The position numbers and the translations under genes are program-made. A DNA stretch of 64,000 nucleotides. Origin: Brachyspira hampsonii (GTDB taxonomy: Bacteria > Spirochaetota > Brachyspiria > Brachyspirales > Brachyspiraceae). The DNA is taken from positions 1,798,001 through 1,862,000 of the forward strand of contig NZ_CP019914.1 in assembly GCF_002214805.1 (NCBI RefSeq), given 5' to 3'. How positions within the stretch are numbered: position 1 is the stretch's first letter; every line of letters begins with the position of its first letter. Below, piece after piece: positions 41,141-48,997 of the stretch. Below the pieces are notes generated by a model. That model saw only the letters and a list, made by a program, of their open reading frames with translations, did not search any database and was not told the DNA's origin.

Positions 41141-43285
41141 ATGTCTTTAGAAAAACCTGAAAACTATAAAGAAGTGCCAGCCCTGCAGGATGGTGAAACT
41201 GTATTTGCTGAGGATCATAACCAGATATTAGCAAATATAGAGAAGTTAAAAGGCGGAAAACCTAATGAAGCTCCTGTATCTAATCTTAAAGAATTAAAAA
41301 CTCTTTTAAATGATATATTAGCAGGGAAAACTCTTACAGCAGCACAAGTAACTTTTGATAATGAAGAAGCTAAATTAATATATAAAAAATATAATTTTCC
41401 AAAGTTCAAAACAAATATAAAGACTATTAACTTAGTATTGACTGATAAAAATGGAAGCAGCGAATATACAGCAGTTATAGAAAAAGAAGAAAATCATTAT
41501 AGAATGAAATCTATAATCAATAATTTTACTGCAAATAAAATGGTATGCTTAATAATTAAAAGTATTAATGGAAATGAAGATTTATATTATAAATATAGTG
41601 TATTAGGACAATTCTTTGATATAAACAAAAATACAATATATGAATTAGATTCAGATGAATGCATAATATCTGATATGGATTGTCCATTTGTATTTAATTT
41701 GTCTGTTAATGCAAGTAATTTAGTATTGAGTATAGTTAAGTCTAATTTTCAAATTGAAATACCAAATACAAACTATAATATTATTTTAAATATTAAAAAT
41801 AAGCAGCTAAATAAATTAGATAGTAATATATATTTTTTATTTATAGGAAGTATTAATCCTTTTAAACTTAAATTAATAAAAACAGATAATAATAAAATTA
41901 AATTAAGAGGTCATTATATTTATAAAACTAGTTTAATTCCTCCTATCTGTTATAGTCCAATTTTAGAAAATTATTTTAATATAATTAGCGATAATAATGA
42001 GCTAATCAATACAGAAGGTATCACCTCTAGTTCTGGAAAGCCTAAGAAGTTCGGCTTTATGAAATATAATAATATACCAAAGACTTATTACTTACAAATA
42101 CATAATGAGGACAATTCAGAAATAGATACTAATGAAATAATAACTTTTGATTTGACTCCTGATAAAAATGCAGAAGCAGAAGTAAAAGAAAAAGTAATAG
42201 AAACTGTGCAGGATGCTATAGAAGTGTTAAGCGATACATACTATGGTACTTTTGATTCCAATATTACAGAGCCTTCCGACCCAGAAACGCCTCCTGTTCA
42301 AGAAGATACTCCTAACAAAGAAGAACCTCCTAAAGAACCAACTTATGATTTTCCAAAGTTCAAAACAGAAATACCAGAGACTATAGAGTTTATATCAGGT
42401 GGAACCCATAGCGGATATGTTATTAAAACACTTATAGCAAAAAAAGATGATGGTAGCTATGTATTACAATATAAATATATTGTTCCCTTTCAAACTATTA
42501 GTCAAATAATGTTATATCAAACTGATATTAATTTATATAAAAATTATAGCACAATTAATCAATTTTTTGAAACAGTGGCTGAAAATGAAGAAATTTATTA
42601 TGATGCTTTAGAAGGTGAAATAGTTTGGGAAGAGATAACTAATATAAAAGAATTGCAAAATAATCCTAATGCCATACTTCCAGACGGCAGTTATAATTTT
42701 GATTTAATAGAAACAAGACCTTTACAAGTACAGTCTAAATTTAAAATACAAAAATCTATTGGTACTGTCATTCAGCCTATTTTAATGATAAAAAATGAGG
42801 CTTTGGAAGAAATACAATCTAGTACTTCCTATGTACTAACTCTCAATATAAAAAATAGAGTATTAAGAAATGATGATACTAATATATTTGCAAGTTCTTA
42901 TGGATTTTTGAGTAATCAAAAAGCAATAGATTTTTATCATCTTAGATTTGAACAGGATAATAATATAGTAAAACTAAAAGGAGAGTATATTATAAAAAAA
43001 GAAGATGTAGGTTATCTCATAGCTTTTTATAGCCCTATTATAGAAAATTATTTTGATACTTCTGATATTAATTCTCTTCATGAATTAAAAAATACAAGTG
43101 GTATCACCTCCAGTTCTGGAAAGCCGTTAAAATTTGCTTTTGCTAAAACTAATCAAACAGAATTAGAAGTTCCTCCTTATCTTTTATTCATAAGATATCA
43201 AGACGATACAGATATACAGTTAGGAGAAACAATAACTTTGAATCTTACACCTGATAAAAATTACACACTTGATCTTATGAATTAA
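41141..43285 (+). CDS. Large tail-fibre-like protein with duplicated domain
   Basis: A 714-aa protein. The N-terminal VFAEDHNQILANIEKLKGG is like the tail-attachment start of phage fibres. Two homologous domains follow from residue 84 (YNFPKFKTNI) and residue 403 (YDFPKFKTEI), each ending near GITSSSGKP and a LTPDKN motif, separated by an acidic proline-rich linker (PSDPETPPVQEDTPNKEEPP). It lies after the lysis genes, a common location for a host-range fibre. RBS GGAGC. Receptor-binding role inferred. Confidence 0.65.
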   Translation: MSLEKPENYKEVPALQDGETVFAEDHNQILANIEKLKGGKPNEAPVSNLKELKTLLNDILAGKTLTAAQVTFDNEEAKLIYKKYNFPKFKTNIKTINLVLTDKNGSSEYTAVIEKEENHYRMKSIINNFTANKMVCLIIKSINGNEDLYYKYSVLGQFFDINKNTIYELDSDECIISDMDCPFVFNLSVNASNLVLSIVKSNFQIEIPNTNYNIILNIKNKQLNKLDSNIYFLFIGSINPFKLKLIKTDNNKIKLRGHYIYKTSLIPPICYSPILENYFNIISDNNELINTEGITSSSGKPKKFGFMKYNNIPKTYYLQIHNEDNSEIDTNEIITFDLTPDKNAEAEVKEKVIETVQDAIEVLSDTYYGTFDSNITEPSDPETPPVQEDTPNKEEPPKEPTYDFPKFKTEIPETIEFISGGTHSGYVIKTLIAKKDDGSYVLQYKYIVPFQTISQIMLYQTDINLYKNYSTINQFFETVAENEEIYYDALEGEIVWEEITNIKELQNNPNAILPDGSYNFDLIETRPLQVQSKFKIQKSIGTVIQPILMIKNEALEEIQSSTSYVLTLNIKNRVLRNDDTNIFASSYGFLSNQKAIDFYHLRFEQDNNIVKLKGEYIIKKEDVGYLIAFYSPIIENYFDTSDINSLHELKNTSGITSSSGKPLKFAFAKTNQTELEVPPYLLFIRYQDDTDIQLGETITLNLTPDKNYTLDLMN

Positions 43286-43357
43286 TTTTTAGTAGTTGAT
43301 GGCTATAAAAATAATGTTGTATAAAATGAATACTAAATTAAAAGGAGATAAATAAAT

Positions 43358-43567
43358 ATGTTTAAGTTAATATTAATTTTTTTAATAGGTGCTATGGTAT
43401 TTTTTACTTTCATTGGAATAGTAAAATACTATAACAAGTTTATGAATGAAAAAGAAGGAACATTTAAAGAGAGGTTAAAAGCTCTCATTAAAGAGAAAAC
43501 TTCAATATATTATTTTATTAAATTAACTTATGGCTGTGTGATGTTTTTTATAGCTGTAATTTCCTAA
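43358..43567 (+). CDS. Small membrane protein, unknown function
   Basis: A 69-aa protein with two hydrophobic helices (2-22 and 49-67) and a basic central loop. RBS AAAGGAG. Last plus-strand gene of the late region, before a long terminator hairpin. It could be a second holin, antiholin or exclusion protein. Confidence 0.5.
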   Translation: MFKLILIFLIGAMVFFTFIGIVKYYNKFMNEKEGTFKERLKALIKEKTSIYYFIKLTYGCVMFFIAVIS

Positions 43568-43678
43568 TACTATAGATGCTAATAATTAATAATTTCTAAT
43601 ATTTTTTACTATAAGTGTATACTTTTTTTAATAGTATTTTCTCTTACTAATATAAATAACACCAAAAGCCATATTAAA

Positions 43679-43730
43679 AACATTATCTTATTAAAACAGC
43701 ATTTATTTTTAATAAGATGATGTTTTTTAT
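43679..43730 (+). terminator. Late operon terminator
   Basis: A long stem pairs AACATTATCTTATTAAAA (43679-43696) with TTTTAATAAGATGATGTT (43707-43724), followed by TTTTTAT. A second hairpin, GGCTG/CAGCC (43763-43786), followed by ATTTTTTAT, backs it up. Confidence 0.75.
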
Positions 43731-43792
43731 ATTGTTTTATATTGAAACGGTGCTTGTCTAAAGGCTGGAACTTTTTAGTTTCAGCCCATTTT

Positions 43793-44155
43793 TTATCTTA
43801 TATTATAAATATATAATTTATGTATATATTCTATATATTCTCCTAATGACATATTATATTTTTTCGCATCATTCCTAATGTCATTAAAATTATTTTTTTC
43901 TACTAAAACTCCCCAAGTAATTTTTTCTGTATCTTCTTTCATTGTTAATTTAGATATATTTTTTATATTTTTGCATGTATTATGTATCTCTTCTATATAT
44001 TCTCCTAATGACATTTTATAATTATGAGCATATTTCTTCATCTCTTCAATAACATTTTTATTGCCGTAAAATCCTAGATAAACTTTTTTCTCCTTTTCTA
44101 TAGGAAGTATTAATTCTATAATATCTTTAGTTTTATTCTTTTTTATTTCTTCCAC
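43793..44155 (-). CDS. Double ribbon-helix-helix-like protein
   Basis: A 120-aa protein with two copies of a segment ending in MSLGEYIEEIH / MSLGEYIEYIH, each preceded by a strand (VYLGFYG / ITWGVLV) and a helix with EMKKYAHNYK or DIRNDAKKYN. That is a strand-helix-helix RHH unit in tandem, suggesting a DNA-binding single-chain pseudo-dimer. A broken single-unit paralogue lies just upstream at 44349-44539. Probable regulator of the right-end genes. Confidence 0.65.
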   Translation of the reverse strand: MEEIKKNKTKDIIELILPIEKEKKVYLGFYGNKNVIEEMKKYAHNYKMSLGEYIEEIHNTCKNIKNISKLTMKEDTEKITWGVLVEKNNFNDIRNDAKKYNMSLGEYIEYIHKLYIYNIR

Positions 44156-44227
44156 TTTTTATTCCTTATATATTTTTTATCTATACTTTATAAAAAATAT
44201 ATAAGGAAATATGAAATAAATAAAAAA

Positions 44228-44248
44228 GGTGTAACTAGATGTTACACC
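44228..44248 (-). terminator. Terminator for minus-strand RHH gene
   Basis: GGTGTAAC (44228-44235) pairs with GTTACACC (44241-44248). On the minus strand it is followed by TTTTTTA. Confidence 0.7.
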
Positions 44249-44348
44249 AAAGATAATAAAATTATAATAGTAGATTATATAAAATAAAGATAAAAGTTAT
44301 TTACTATTAGTTTATAATAAAAAATATTATTTTCAATAAAAATTAATA

Positions 44349-44539
44349 TTATAACTTTTTATTTTCTATACTTTCTAAATATCTTTTATGAATAGCCTCT
44401 ATATATTCGCCTAAAGACATATTGTACCTTCTTGCATAGTCTTTCATTTCATTAATACACTCTTCTGGGGCTGTAAAAGCCCAGTGTAATTTTTTTGGTG
44501 ATTTTTTTAACTCTTCTTTTTTTCTAATTCATTAGTCAT
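44349..44539 (-). pseudogene. Frameshifted single RHH gene
   Basis: Starts at 44539 with AAGGAG upstream on the minus strand and stops after 10 codons. Adding one A to the A run shortly after the start restores a 63-aa frame containing KLHWAFTAPEECINEMKDYA and YNMSLGEYIEAIH, a single-unit paralogue of the neighbouring double RHH protein. Again a one-base homopolymer deletion, so sequencing error and true decay are both possible. Confidence 0.7.
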
Positions 44540-44581
44540 ATACAACTCCTTGATATTATTTATTTTAATATTATAATTTTT

Positions 44582-44633
44582 AGTATCAGACATACCCTAA
44601 TATGCCTGATACTTTTAAGGATTTTTTATCCTT
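44582..44633 (-). promoter_or_regulatory. Two hairpins: palindrome and terminator-like stem
   Basis: AGTATCAGACATA (44582-44594) can pair with TATGCCTGATACT (44601-44613), one mismatch. Next to it AAGGAT/ATCCTT (44617-44633) forms a stem over the stop codon of the small peptide gene. They may terminate that minus-strand transcript or serve as an operator for the RHH regulators. Confidence 0.5.
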
Positions 44634-44706
44634 TGAAGATTTCGTATAAGGCAATTACGGCGTTCGCAATAACTGTGATTGCCTTTAATATTTTATAAAT
44701 ATTCAT
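44626..44706 (-). CDS. 26-residue amphipathic peptide gene
   Basis: A very short frame beginning at 44706 with an exceptionally strong AGGAGGG RBS 4 nt upstream. The peptide starts MNIYKILKAITVIANAV and ends ALYEIFKG, an amphipathic or membrane-inserting helix with Lys at both ends. It resembles in style phenol-soluble modulins and type I toxin peptides. The coding region itself can fold (GGCAAT.../...ATTGCC, 44649-44683). No antitoxin RNA was identified. Real translation is likely from the RBS; function is inferred. Confidence 0.5.
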   Translation of the reverse strand: MNIYKILKAITVIANAVIALYEIFKG

Positions 44707-44841
44707 GCTCCCTCCTTTTTTTATTTAGTAAAAATATTTTTTTTATCAGATTAAAAAAATATTTAATGAAAAATTATTTAAGCCGATAATATTATTGCTC
44801 AGAAAAATTAAAAACAGTTTAAAAACTTTTTATTTGAAAAG

Positions 44842-44866
44842 CCTGTCTTTTATAGACAGGTTTATT
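44842..44866 (+). terminator. Hairpin in the integrase leader
   Basis: CCTGTCT (44842-44848) pairs with AGACAGG (44854-44860), followed by TTTATT, just before the RBS of the right-end integrase. It could be an attenuator or block read-through into the integrase. Confidence 0.55.
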
Positions 44867-44888
44867 AAAATAAAAGGAGCTGTTTTTT

Positions 44889-46007
44889 ATGAAAACGCTA
44901 GACTATCTAAAATTATATGATAACAATAATTCTAATTTAATCATTCAATATCTTGAATATATAAAACTTTATAAATCAAAATCAACTCTACAGACTTATT
45001 CAAGTTCTATAAAAAATTTCTATGATTTTTTATATTTTTATTACGATAATAGACTGTCTAAAAATATACAATTATACAATACTACGGTTATGTATAATAA
45101 AGTAGATAGAAAATGCATTGAAGACTATATCGCTTATCAAGTTAATAAAAATCTTAGTGCCGATGTTATTCACTGCAGAGTTATGGCTGTCAAAAATTAT
45201 TTTAAGTATTTAGCGAAATTAAAGAAAATAAGCACGGAAACTTTTTTTGATATTTTTGATGAGCTTAAAACTCCGAAGATAATCGTAAAAAATCAGCTAT
45301 TAATAAAAGCAGATGAAACGATTAGCATTACAAAAAAGATAAAAGAAAAATCAGAAAGTTTTGCAGATGAGAGAAATATATTCATGCTTTTGCTGATGTC
45401 TAACACAGGCATACGCCGTAAAGAGCTTGCCTGCATAGACATCGAAAATATAAACCTATCTAATAATACCATAACTATTTATAAAACAAAAGGGGATAAA
45501 CCAAGAATTATTTCTTTTTCTAATTCTATAAAATCTAAGCTATTTGAATATTTAAAATTAAGAAAATCTATATTAAAGCAAAGAAATAAAATACATAATA
45601 TGCTATTTATTAAAACAAACGGCGAGCCTTTGAATATAAATACTATAAGCACAATAATGCATTTCATTTCTAAAAAGACAAATACAAAAGTTACATGTCA
45701 TTCATTAAGAAGAGGCTTTGCAACCGACATGGCAGAAAACGGAACTGACATTTATGTTATATCAAAAATGCTCGGTCATCAAAATATTAATACAACAGTG
45801 TCAAGATATATTTATGTTTTGGCTGGAATGATAAAAGAGGCTATGGAAAATCATCCGTTTGCTAAGTTTGGATATAGTACGAAAAAAGACTGTATTAAAA
45901 AAGACATTAAAACAAATATGCTTGAAGAATGGAAAGACTTAACGTGCAGAATGAATCAAATATTAAACAGTTTTGAAAAAATCGAAAAGGATTTTAATAG
46001 AGCTTAA
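44889..46007 (+). CDS. int: Phage integrase, tyrosine recombinase (right-end copy)
   Basis: A 372-aa tyrosine recombinase. N-terminal core-binding domain about 15-125; catalytic residues R176 (NTGIRRKEL), K202 (TKGDKPR hairpin), H271 and R274 (HSLRRGFAT), H297 (GHQNI) and Y307 (SRYIYV). Located about 1 kb from attR, it is the most likely enzyme for integration and excision behind rex. RBS AAAGGAG. A GGCTGTAATCT/AGATTACAGCC hairpin (46014-46041) follows. Confidence 0.92.
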   Translation: MKTLDYLKLYDNNNSNLIIQYLEYIKLYKSKSTLQTYSSSIKNFYDFLYFYYDNRLSKNIQLYNTTVMYNKVDRKCIEDYIAYQVNKNLSADVIHCRVMAVKNYFKYLAKLKKISTETFFDIFDELKTPKIIVKNQLLIKADETISITKKIKEKSESFADERNIFMLLLMSNTGIRRKELACIDIENINLSNNTITIYKTKGDKPRIISFSNSIKSKLFEYLKLRKSILKQRNKIHNMLFIKTNGEPLNINTISTIMHFISKKTNTKVTCHSLRRGFATDMAENGTDIYVISKMLGHQNINTTVSRYIYVLAGMIKEAMENHPFAKFGYSTKKDCIKKDIKTNMLEEWKDLTCRMNQILNSFEKIEKDFNRA

Positions 46008-46013
46008 AAGATA

Positions 46014-46041
46014 GGCTGTAATCTCTAGGAAGATTACAGCC
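46014..46041 (+). terminator. Hairpin after integrase
   Basis: Perfect 11-bp stem GGCTGTAATCT/AGATTACAGCC with a six-base loop just after the integrase stop. There is little T-run, so termination may be weak. Confidence 0.6.
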
Positions 46042-46162
46042 TTATGGATTAAAACTATGAATAATAAAATTATAATACTATTTTAATTAATATAAAAAAT
46101 ATTAGAAAATATCAGTCCGCAAAACATAAAAAAATTGCATACATATATATAGGTTCAACTAT

Positions 46163-46280
46163 CATTTTGTTAAGTAGTACTTAATAATGTGGTGGGTAGT
46201 ACAGTCCACTTTATTAAGTTATATTTAATAAAGTGGTTGGTAGTACAGCCCACTTTATTAAGTTATATTTAATAAAGTGG
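46163..46280. repeat. Three 44-bp palindromic iterons near attR
   Basis: Palindromes with arms CCACTTTATTAA and TTAATAAAGTGG lie at 46206-46236 and 46250-46280. A degenerate copy (TTAAGTAGTACTTAA core) is at about 46163-46192, keeping a 44-bp period. Between them GTGG.TGGTAGTACAG..CCAC forms a second palindrome. The position between integrase and attR suggests integrase/excisionase arm sites or repressor operators. The rest of 46042-46590 shows nothing else recognisable. Confidence 0.7.
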
Positions 46281-46590
46281 GGTATGAGTTTAAAGATATT
46301 TAAAGACATGTTAAAGATTAACCTAATGATTATTTAAAGACTTTAAACTAACTAACTGACTTATGCAGATTTTTATTTTTTGAATAATTGCTGAAATAAA
46401 AAAAATATTTGAAAGCTGTTGCGATAATATAATGCAAATCGTAGCTTGAGGTATTTATTACAATGCCTTTATTTGAAGCGTAGAGCCTCATTTTTAGGGA
46501 CTTTTTTATCTAGGTATACATTTATATATACTTTACTAAAAATCACTCTTTACAGCAGTATTTTAAATTTTTAAAAAAAATGTTTTTTTG

Positions 46591-46618
46591 TTGACTTTAA
46601 AATTATTTTGTGTATATT
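46591..46618 (+). promoter_or_regulatory. Promoter near right end
   Basis: TTGACT (46591-46596) and TATATT (46613-46618) with a 16-bp spacer, about 80 bp before the ATG at 46699. Confidence 0.55.
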
Positions 46619-46698
46619 AGTAATTGCCAAACAAATTATAAAATGCATCAAAAAAACAAAAGCCTGAGAAACTTTTGTAAGCATTAAAGGAAAAAAAT

Positions 46699-46938
46699 AT
46701 GAAAGCAGATAGAGGTATAATACTATCTTCTAAGGAGCTTTATGCTCTAAAGAAAAATAACAGTAATTGTTCTTTAATTTTAATAAGCTCGAAATGCGGT
46801 ACAAGTGTGAACAACTATCGCTCAAATAGTTTTTTTCCTGCTTGTATTTTGTTTGGCAATAAAAATAAAGCCTTGTACCGCTTTCTATATATTTTTTTGA
46901 TTCTAAAATTCGTTGAAATAATAATTTTTAAATACTAG
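46699..46938 (+). CDS. Possible small protein at right end of prophage
   Basis: A 79-aa frame with an AAAGGAA RBS and a promoter upstream. The product has a hydrophobic C-terminal helix (FLYIFLILKFVEIIIF). However, the region also carries inverted copies of GCGGTACAAG (46796-46805 and 46873-46882) and may be mainly a recombination or RNA-structure region. Doubtful as a gene. Confidence 0.35.
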   Translation: MKADRGIILSSKELYALKKNNSNCSLILISSKCGTSVNNYRSNSFFPACILFGNKNKALYRFLYIFLILKFVEIIIFKY

Positions 46939-47000
46939 AAAGCAAAATATAAAAATTGTGAGCGTATAGCAAATTTATTTGCTATACATTTTTAGCGAAC

Positions 47001-47034
47001 AATTTTTATTAGCAATAATAAAAAATAATAATTT
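47001..47034 (+). other. Putative attR
   Basis: Direct copy of the attL sequence at 6483-6516, 32 of 34 bases identical. The sequence right after it leads into the rex/ankyrin terminator, as expected if the original site lay directly behind rex. Confidence 0.7.
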
Positions 47035-47052
47035 ATAGTAGTTATAAAAAAT

Positions 47053-47082
47053 AAGGACTGTATAAAAACAGTCCTTTATTTA
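47053..47082. terminator. Bidirectional terminator, originally of rex
   Basis: AAGGACTG (47053-47060) pairs with CAGTCCTT (47069-47076), with A-rich and T-rich flanks. It serves the convergent ankyrin gene. Before phage integration it would have been about 50 bp behind the rex stop codon. Confidence 0.8.
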
Positions 47083-47100
47083 TATATTTTTAATAATGCA

Positions 47101-48207
47101 TTACTTATTATATGTTAGGCTTGCTCTTGTAAGTAAATCTACTACTTCGGTATTGCCATTTTCCATAGCATACATTAGAGCAGTCTTTTTAAATTTATCC
47201 AAAGTATTTAGATGAGCACCTGCATTAATCAAATATTCTGCTGAAATATAATCTCCATTTTCAGCAGCAAACATTAAAGCAGTTTTTCCATCATTATCAG
47301 CAATATTTAAGTCTGCTTTATTCATAATAAGTGCATTAACAGCATCACTTTTTCCTGAAATAGCAGCCCATATTAAAGCTGTTCTGCCGTCTCTCATTTT
47401 GAAGTTTATATCAGATTTTCCTATAAGTAATGATGATATTACATCTGTTAAGCCTAATGTAGAGGCTAAGGCAAGAGGCGTAATATTTCCATAAGGTCCA
47501 TAAGAAGCTACTACATTGGCATCAGCACCTCTTTCTAATAAAATCCTTGCAATATCATTATTTCCTCTGGCTATAGCATAGAATAAAGCATTAGCACCAT
47601 ATTCATTTATATAATTTATATCACTGCCCTTGTCTAATAATAATCTTACTATTAAATCATGATTATTAAAAGAAGCTACCATTAAAGGAGTCATATTATA
47701 ATTTATTCCATCATCATTTCCGCTTCTATAAGTTCCCATCATTCTTAAATCGGCATTAGCATTAACTATCATTTCAACTATGCTGTAGTATCCTTTTCCT
47801 GCAGCCTGAAGCAATGCTGTTGTTCCGCCGTTTATTTTTATATTAGGGTTGGCATTTTTAGCAAGCAGATAAGAAACTATATCAACATATCCTGCATCAG
47901 CAGCATAAATTAAAGCTGTTTTTCCATGTATGCATGTGAGATTAACATTGGCATTTTGAGATAGAAGGAGAAGTACAATATCCTTATATCCTTTTGAGGC
48001 TGCTGTGATTAAGGCATTATGTCCTTGATTATCACCAAAATCTATAAAATTTGAAATAGAGCCTTGAGATATTAATCTTTTTATGCCGTTAGTATCTCCT
48101 GCATTAGCATAATCTAATAATTGATCCAATCTTCCTGTATTAGGTGTTTGGGCAAATAATACAAAAAAAGTATTTAAAAATATTAAAATAAAACTTAAAT
48201 AACGCAT
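47101..48207 (-). CDS. Secreted ankyrin-repeat protein
   Basis: A 368-aa protein with a signal peptide (MRYLSFILIFLNTFFVLFAQ) and about nine ankyrin repeats of the type G.TALIYAADAGYVDIVSYLL. The last repeats (GKTALMFAAENGDYISAEYL, KKTALMYAMENGNTEVVDLL) run almost to the C-terminus. Ankyrin repeats are protein-binding scaffolds; Brachyspira-type genomes are rich in them. Periplasmic or surface location is expected. It abuts the right edge of the prophage but is a host gene, convergent with rex in the unoccupied chromosome. Confidence 0.9.
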   Translation of the reverse strand: MRYLSFILIFLNTFFVLFAQTPNTGRLDQLLDYANAGDTNGIKRLISQGSISNFIDFGDNQGHNALITAASKGYKDIVLLLLSQNANVNLTCIHGKTALIYAADAGYVDIVSYLLAKNANPNIKINGGTTALLQAAGKGYYSIVEMIVNANADLRMMGTYRSGNDDGINYNMTPLMVASFNNHDLIVRLLLDKGSDINYINEYGANALFYAIARGNNDIARILLERGADANVVASYGPYGNITPLALASTLGLTDVISSLLIGKSDINFKMRDGRTALIWAAISGKSDAVNALIMNKADLNIADNDGKTALMFAAENGDYISAEYLINAGAHLNTLDKFKKTALMYAMENGNTEVVDLLTRASLTYNK

Positions 48208-48283
48208 TTTTAATTCTTCCTTAAAGTATAGAATTTTCGCTGTTATTAAATTTCGGAATAAGATATATTAATTTTTAATTGCT

Positions 48284-48997
48284 TTATGATTTATTTTTTG
48301 TATTATTTAAATAATATTTATAAAGTTCTTTCTTGCTTGAATATAGACTTACCCCTTTTATAGGGCTTATTTTTAAAGTTATTGTGGCTAATTTAATCTT
48401 TCTTAAACTATTAATATATAAATATCTTTCTCTTATGGCATTTATTATATCAATGCTTATCCCTTTTTCATTTGCTCCGTAATTGTAATATTGATAAACC
48501 TCTTTGCTTTCTTCTATGCCATATTTAATATCATTAATTATTTTAAAAAAGTGATTTTCTGTGAAGCGGCTTGTAAATATAATAAGTTCTAAATCTTTAT
48601 AATTATTTTCATCTGTTATAATATTGCTAAGTATATTATTATATTCCAATATTATTAAATCGGTATCTCTGGCACTATTCTCATTTTTTCTTTCACATTT
48701 TAAAAATACATCTGCTATTCCTATTTTATTTTCTTCAAAGATTTTTTTCTTCTTGATCTTATTAAAAATAAAATCATCTCCATTTTTATAATCTATATCA
48801 AAGCAGTCAGCAATTATTTTCCAAAACTCGCTTCTTTTGCTTGAATAATACCAAGCATTATTTTTCTCTTTTATGCTTAATTTGTTAAACTTTTCTTTAT
48901 TAGAATATAATGGGACAGGGAAAGTACCCAATATTAAAATTTTCATCTTATTAGGAAAGAAATTAATATCATCAAATACATGTTTTTCAATATTCAT
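48284..48997 (-). CDS. Uracil-DNA glycosylase superfamily-like protein
   Basis: A 237-aa protein. ILILGTFPVPLYSNKEKF at the start and WYYSSKRSEFWKIIADCF shortly after resemble the 'GSFP...YYxxPRNxFW' motifs of UDG-superfamily enzymes such as hypoxanthine-DNA glycosylase. The later IIFTSRF could hold the second motif. The start at 48997 overlaps the stop of the upstream gene by ATGA, so the two are translated together; an in-frame TTG at 49012 is less likely. Enzymatic activity is not certain because the key motif residues are only partly conserved. Confidence 0.6.
   Translation of the reverse strand: MNIEKHVFDDINFFPNKMKILILGTFPVPLYSNKEKFNKLSIKEKNNAWYYSSKRSEFWKIIADCFDIDYKNGDDFIFNKIKKKKIFEENKIGIADVFLKCERKNENSARDTDLIILEYNNILSNIITDENNYKDLELIIFTSRFTENHFFKIINDIKYGIEESKEVYQYYNYGANEKGISIDIINAIRERYLYINSLRKIKLATITLKISPIKGVSLYSSKKELYKYYLNNTKNKS

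Larger units (their letters stand above)
6483..47034. mobile_element. Integrated temperate siphovirus prophage (about 40.5 kb)
   Basis: The boundaries are 34-bp imperfect direct repeats at 6483-6516 and 47001-47034. Inside are a replication module, SSB, two tyrosine recombinases, a terminase pair, HK97-type portal, protease and capsid, connector genes, tail tube, tape measure, fibres and a lysis cassette. Host genes flank both sides. Almost all morphogenesis genes appear intact; two small accessory genes carry homopolymer frameshifts. The set fits a long non-contractile-tailed virus: there is no sheath gene. No classical CI-type repressor was recognised. Confidence 0.92.

Noticed and set aside
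6483-47034. Gene transfer agent related to VSH-1
   Set aside because: A complete integrase, att sites, terminase pair and replication genes in one locus indicate a true prophage; I saw nothing pointing to the VSH-1 gene set.
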